Part shown: one piece after another, positions 14,445 to 15,999 of the stretch
Layout: each line of letters begins with the position of its first letter
Position numbering within the stretch: position 1 is the stretch's first letter
From: Lachnoclostridium sp. UBA5890
GTDB lineage: Bacteria; Bacillota; Clostridia; Lachnospirales; Lachnospiraceae
Length of the DNA: 15,999 bases
Assembly (NCBI GenBank): GCA_002431395.1
Contig: DJEU01000019.1
Location: 4,080 to 20,078, forward strand
Direction: 5' to 3'
Program-made: the position numbers and the translations under genes
The notes under the pieces: generated by a model
Database searches by the model: none
What the model saw: only the letters and a program-made list of their open reading frames with translations
What the model was told of the DNA's origin: nothing

Positions 14445-15065
14445 ATGAAAAAATTAGTCGCTGTTTTTGGATTATGTGTGTTTTGTATACTGGCTGGTGT
14501 AGTGATGGATGCGAATACACCGGAAATAAGTGCACAGACGGCCTATCAAAAATTAATGAACAAATACAAGAAATCAGGGTTTCAAATGTATGTAAAATAC
14601 GATGCAGAGGATTTTGGAGACGATGCGGAAGCGGGGTATCCCTTGCTGCTATCCGCTCAAAAGATTAGAGAAGGACGTATCAAATACATGAATCTTAATG
14701 GAGATGGGAAAAAAGAATGCATACTTGTAACGGAGGGTTATATTAATTTATTTACCATGAAAGGAAATAAAGTCAAATATCTTGGTGGCATCCATATCAG
14801 TTATATGGATGGTGTGACCCATAAAGGGAAAGCCAAAGAGTTTACATTTTTCCGATATGGTGGAAGGATGATGCATTATTATACTTTCCGTATTAAAAAT
14901 GCAATCTTAACAAAGGTTTGTACGTTTGGCGACCAGGTTATGGATGATTCCAATGGAAATCCATATAGCGAATACTATTATAATGAAAAGCGTACGTCAA
15001 CCAAGAAATATAAATCTACTTATCGGAAATATGCAACAGGTGGGAAAGAGTTGAGTTTGAGTTAG
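14445..15065 (+). CDS. Secreted protein of unknown function with a Ca-loop-like motif
   Basis: A 206-residue exported protein with a signal peptide or anchor (about 1-31, hydrophobic core LVAVFGLCVFCILAGVV). After AYQKLMNKYKK (33-43) comes NLNGDGKKECILV (83-95). This resembles the 'D-x-N-x-D-G-x-x-E-L' loop typical of small secreted clostridial proteins, related in look to EF-hand or VCBS repeats. Beta-rich sequence with FRYGG (about 138-142) follows. No catalytic motif is seen. A GTG at 14421 in the same frame is possible, but the ATG at 14445 begins the usual MKK signal peptide and has GAGG close upstream. It is the second gene of a two-gene unit and is followed by a terminator. Confidence 0.8.
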   Translation: MKKLVAVFGLCVFCILAGVVMDANTPEISAQTAYQKLMNKYKKSGFQMYVKYDAEDFGDDAEAGYPLLLSAQKIREGRIKYMNLNGDGKKECILVTEGYINLFTMKGNKVKYLGGIHISYMDGVTHKGKAKEFTFFRYGGRMMHYYTFRIKNAILTKVCTFGDQVMDDSNGNPYSEYYYNEKRTSTKKYKSTYRKYATGGKELSLS

Positions 15066-15116
15066 TAAGTTAGGAAAGGTTAAGATAAAGAAATAGAAAC
15101 CATGTATCACAAAGAT

Positions 15117-15156
15117 GACCGTCAAATGGATGAAAAATCTGTTTGGCGGTCTTTTT
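15117..15156 (+). terminator. Intrinsic terminator of the secreted protein pair
   Basis: GACCGTCAAA (15117-15126) pairs with TTTGGCGGTC (15142-15151) with one G-T wobble and a 15-nt loop, followed by TTTTT. Confidence 0.88.
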
Positions 15157-15185
15157 GAAAAAGTAAAATAAGGTTCAAATAGTAG

Positions 15186-15214
15186 TTGACATATCTTGAT
15201 TAATAGTGTATTAT
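15186..15214 (+). promoter_or_regulatory. Strong promoter of the Rpn-like gene
   Basis: TTGACA (15186-15191), a 17-bp spacer and TATTAT (15209-15214) give a near-perfect sigma-A promoter. The expected start is near 15221, giving a leader of about 117 nt before the TTG start codon. Confidence 0.8.
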
Positions 15215-15221
15215 CATATAC

Positions 15222-15321
15222 AAGCAAGTAAATAATTTGAGAGTCTGATATCTATCATTCTATTTTTCTTGCTTATCGAAACAAAACTTTTTACCCACAT
15301 ATTTTTAGAAAGCAAGAGAAG
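15222..15321 (+). promoter_or_regulatory. Leader with mutually exclusive stem-loops
   Basis: CTTGCTT (15270-15276) can pair with AAGCAAG at 15222-15228, at the very 5' end of the expected RNA. It can also pair with a second AAGCAAG at 15310-15316. The second option extends to about 12 bp (15265-15276 with 15310-15321, two wobbles) and ends just before the AAAGGG ribosome site at 15322-15327. A small dyad TGATA-TC-TATCA lies at 15248-15259. A regulatory role is inferred. Confidence 0.35.
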
Positions 15322-15337
15322 AAAGGGATGGTATTTA

Positions 15338-15999
15338 TTGACAAAAGATTTAACAGAAAAAAATCTTGTGGAAGCTCCGGAAGTGTTTGCTGACATCAGT
15401 AATGTTAATCTGTATGACGGTGAGCAGGTGATCCAGCCGGAAGATCTGGAATTGCTGCCACAGGAAATGCACTACAAGGATAGCGAAGGGAAGCCTGCGA
15501 AAGTAATGGCAGATGTGCGGATGCGCTGGCGCAAAAATGGAACGATCATTGCGCTCATACAGATGGAGAACCAGTCAGAGATCAATAACATTATGCCGGT
15601 GCGGGATCTGGGCTACATTTTCAACAACTACAACGAACAGATCAAAGAGCATAAGAGAGAGAACGAGCGCAGGGGCAGAAATTTCTATGCCAGAGAACTG
15701 GCAGATGATGACCATCTGCATCCGGTTATTACGTTTGTTATCTATTATGGCAGGGAAGAATGGACGCGGCCGCTCAGCATCCTGGATATGCTGGATTTGG
15801 AGGAAGAAGAGAAAAAGAAGTTACAGCCATTTCTCTTAAATCATAAGATTCATCTAATATCCTTGAGCAATCTGGATGAAAACGAGATAGAAAAGTACAA
15901 GTCGGATTTCTGGCATGTGATCAAGTTTTTAACGCTTCGTGGTCATGGCAAAACCCGCCAGTATCTCGAAGAAGAAAGTGGCAAAAGAACGGTGAAACA
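15338..15999 (+). CDS. Rpn/YhgA-like PD-(D/E)XK nuclease family protein, 3' end missing
   Basis: The first 220 codons of a protein of the Rpn family (recombination-promoting nuclease, formerly annotated as putative transposase); the rest is beyond the window. Family features include PEVFADISNVNLYDGEQVI near the N-terminus, followed by LELLP. The likely catalytic core is an ADVRMRW strand (Asp) followed by IQMENQSEINNIMPVRDLGY, giving the D...ExQ pattern. HPVITFVIYYG then opens the next strand. It begins with TTG at 15338, 10 nt after AAAGGG. The in-window ATG at 15328 is in another frame and stops early. Such genes are often multicopy and mobile in gut Clostridia. In Escherichia coli, RpnA is a DNA endonuclease. 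It is separate from the upstream genes, with its own promoter. Confidence 0.85.
   Translation, partial: MTKDLTEKNLVEAPEVFADISNVNLYDGEQVIQPEDLELLPQEMHYKDSEGKPAKVMADVRMRWRKNGTIIALIQMENQSEINNIMPVRDLGYIFNNYNEQIKEHKRENERRGRNFYARELADDDHLHPVITFVIYYGREEWTRPLSILDMLDLEEEEKKKLQPFLLNHKIHLISLSNLDENEIEKYKSDFWHVIKFLTLRGHGKTRQYLEEESGKRTVK

Noticed and set aside
15328..15390. ATG at 15328 as start of the Rpn gene
   Set aside because: That frame hits a stop after about 21 codons; the Rpn-like protein is read from the TTG at 15338 in a different frame.
15513..15839. Plus-strand open frame overlapping the Rpn gene
   Set aside because: It is out of frame with the family-like reading from 15338 and is rich in Arg, Ser and Trp, typical of a shadow.
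15338..15999. Mobile element around the Rpn gene
   Set aside because: No terminal inverted repeats, target duplications or DDE transposase are visible; the 'transposase' label for this family is historical, and the 3' side is outside the window.

Overview
The window looks like chromosomal DNA from a low-to-mid GC, gut-type Clostridia, most likely a Lachnospiraceae member. The basis is AGGAGG-type ribosome binding sites, long A-rich leaders, a secreted multidomain GH10 xylanase with Thr/Pro linkers, a CBS-DRTGG type Mn pyrophosphatase, several small secreted Lys/Tyr-rich proteins and an Rpn-type PD-(D/E)XK protein. I identify the taxon by protein style only. I see no rRNA, tRNA, CRISPR array, complete insertion sequence or phage module.

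Layout: (1) 1-1326, plus strand: a membrane-anchored GH25 lysozyme, then the frameshifted remains of a small secreted protein and a short region with an imperfect inverted repeat. (2) 1327-2807, minus strand: a tight mscL-azlC-azlD operon with 1-nt gaps. It encodes a mechanosensitive channel with an added C-terminal zinc ribbon and a two-component branched-chain amino acid exporter. (3) 2963-6442, plus strand: mutY, then a small one-helix membrane protein overlapping a P1B-type heavy-metal ATPase. A stem-loop at 6466-6503 closes this block and also closes the converging galactose genes. (4) 6517-8765, minus strand: galK-galE of the Leloir pathway; galT is not in the window. (5) 8943-10954, plus strand: CBS-domain Mn pyrophosphatase followed by a PilZ protein, probably one transcript, ending in a strong terminator. 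(6) 11082-13763: a secreted xylanase made of a BIG2-like domain, a TKAP-rich linker, two tandem binding-type modules and a GH10 catalytic domain, closed by a terminator. (7) 13999-15065: two small secreted proteins of unknown function, then a terminator. (8) 15338-end: an Rpn/YhgA-like nuclease gene cut by the window edge, behind a near-consensus promoter and a leader that can fold in two exclusive ways.

The genes are mostly housekeeping (DNA repair, pyrophosphate removal, galactose entry, osmotic safety valve, metal efflux) mixed with cell-surface and accessory functions (lysozyme, xylanase, small exported proteins, Rpn nuclease). The most interesting unit is the small membrane protein plus P1B-ATPase pair at 4090-6442. 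Its layout closely parallels the mycobacterial PacL (DUF1490)/Ctp metal-efflux pairs and may be an independent or distant version of that accessory-protein system. The zinc-ribbon MscL co-transcribed with azlCD, the gapless tandem modules of the xylanase and the switch-like Rpn leader come next.
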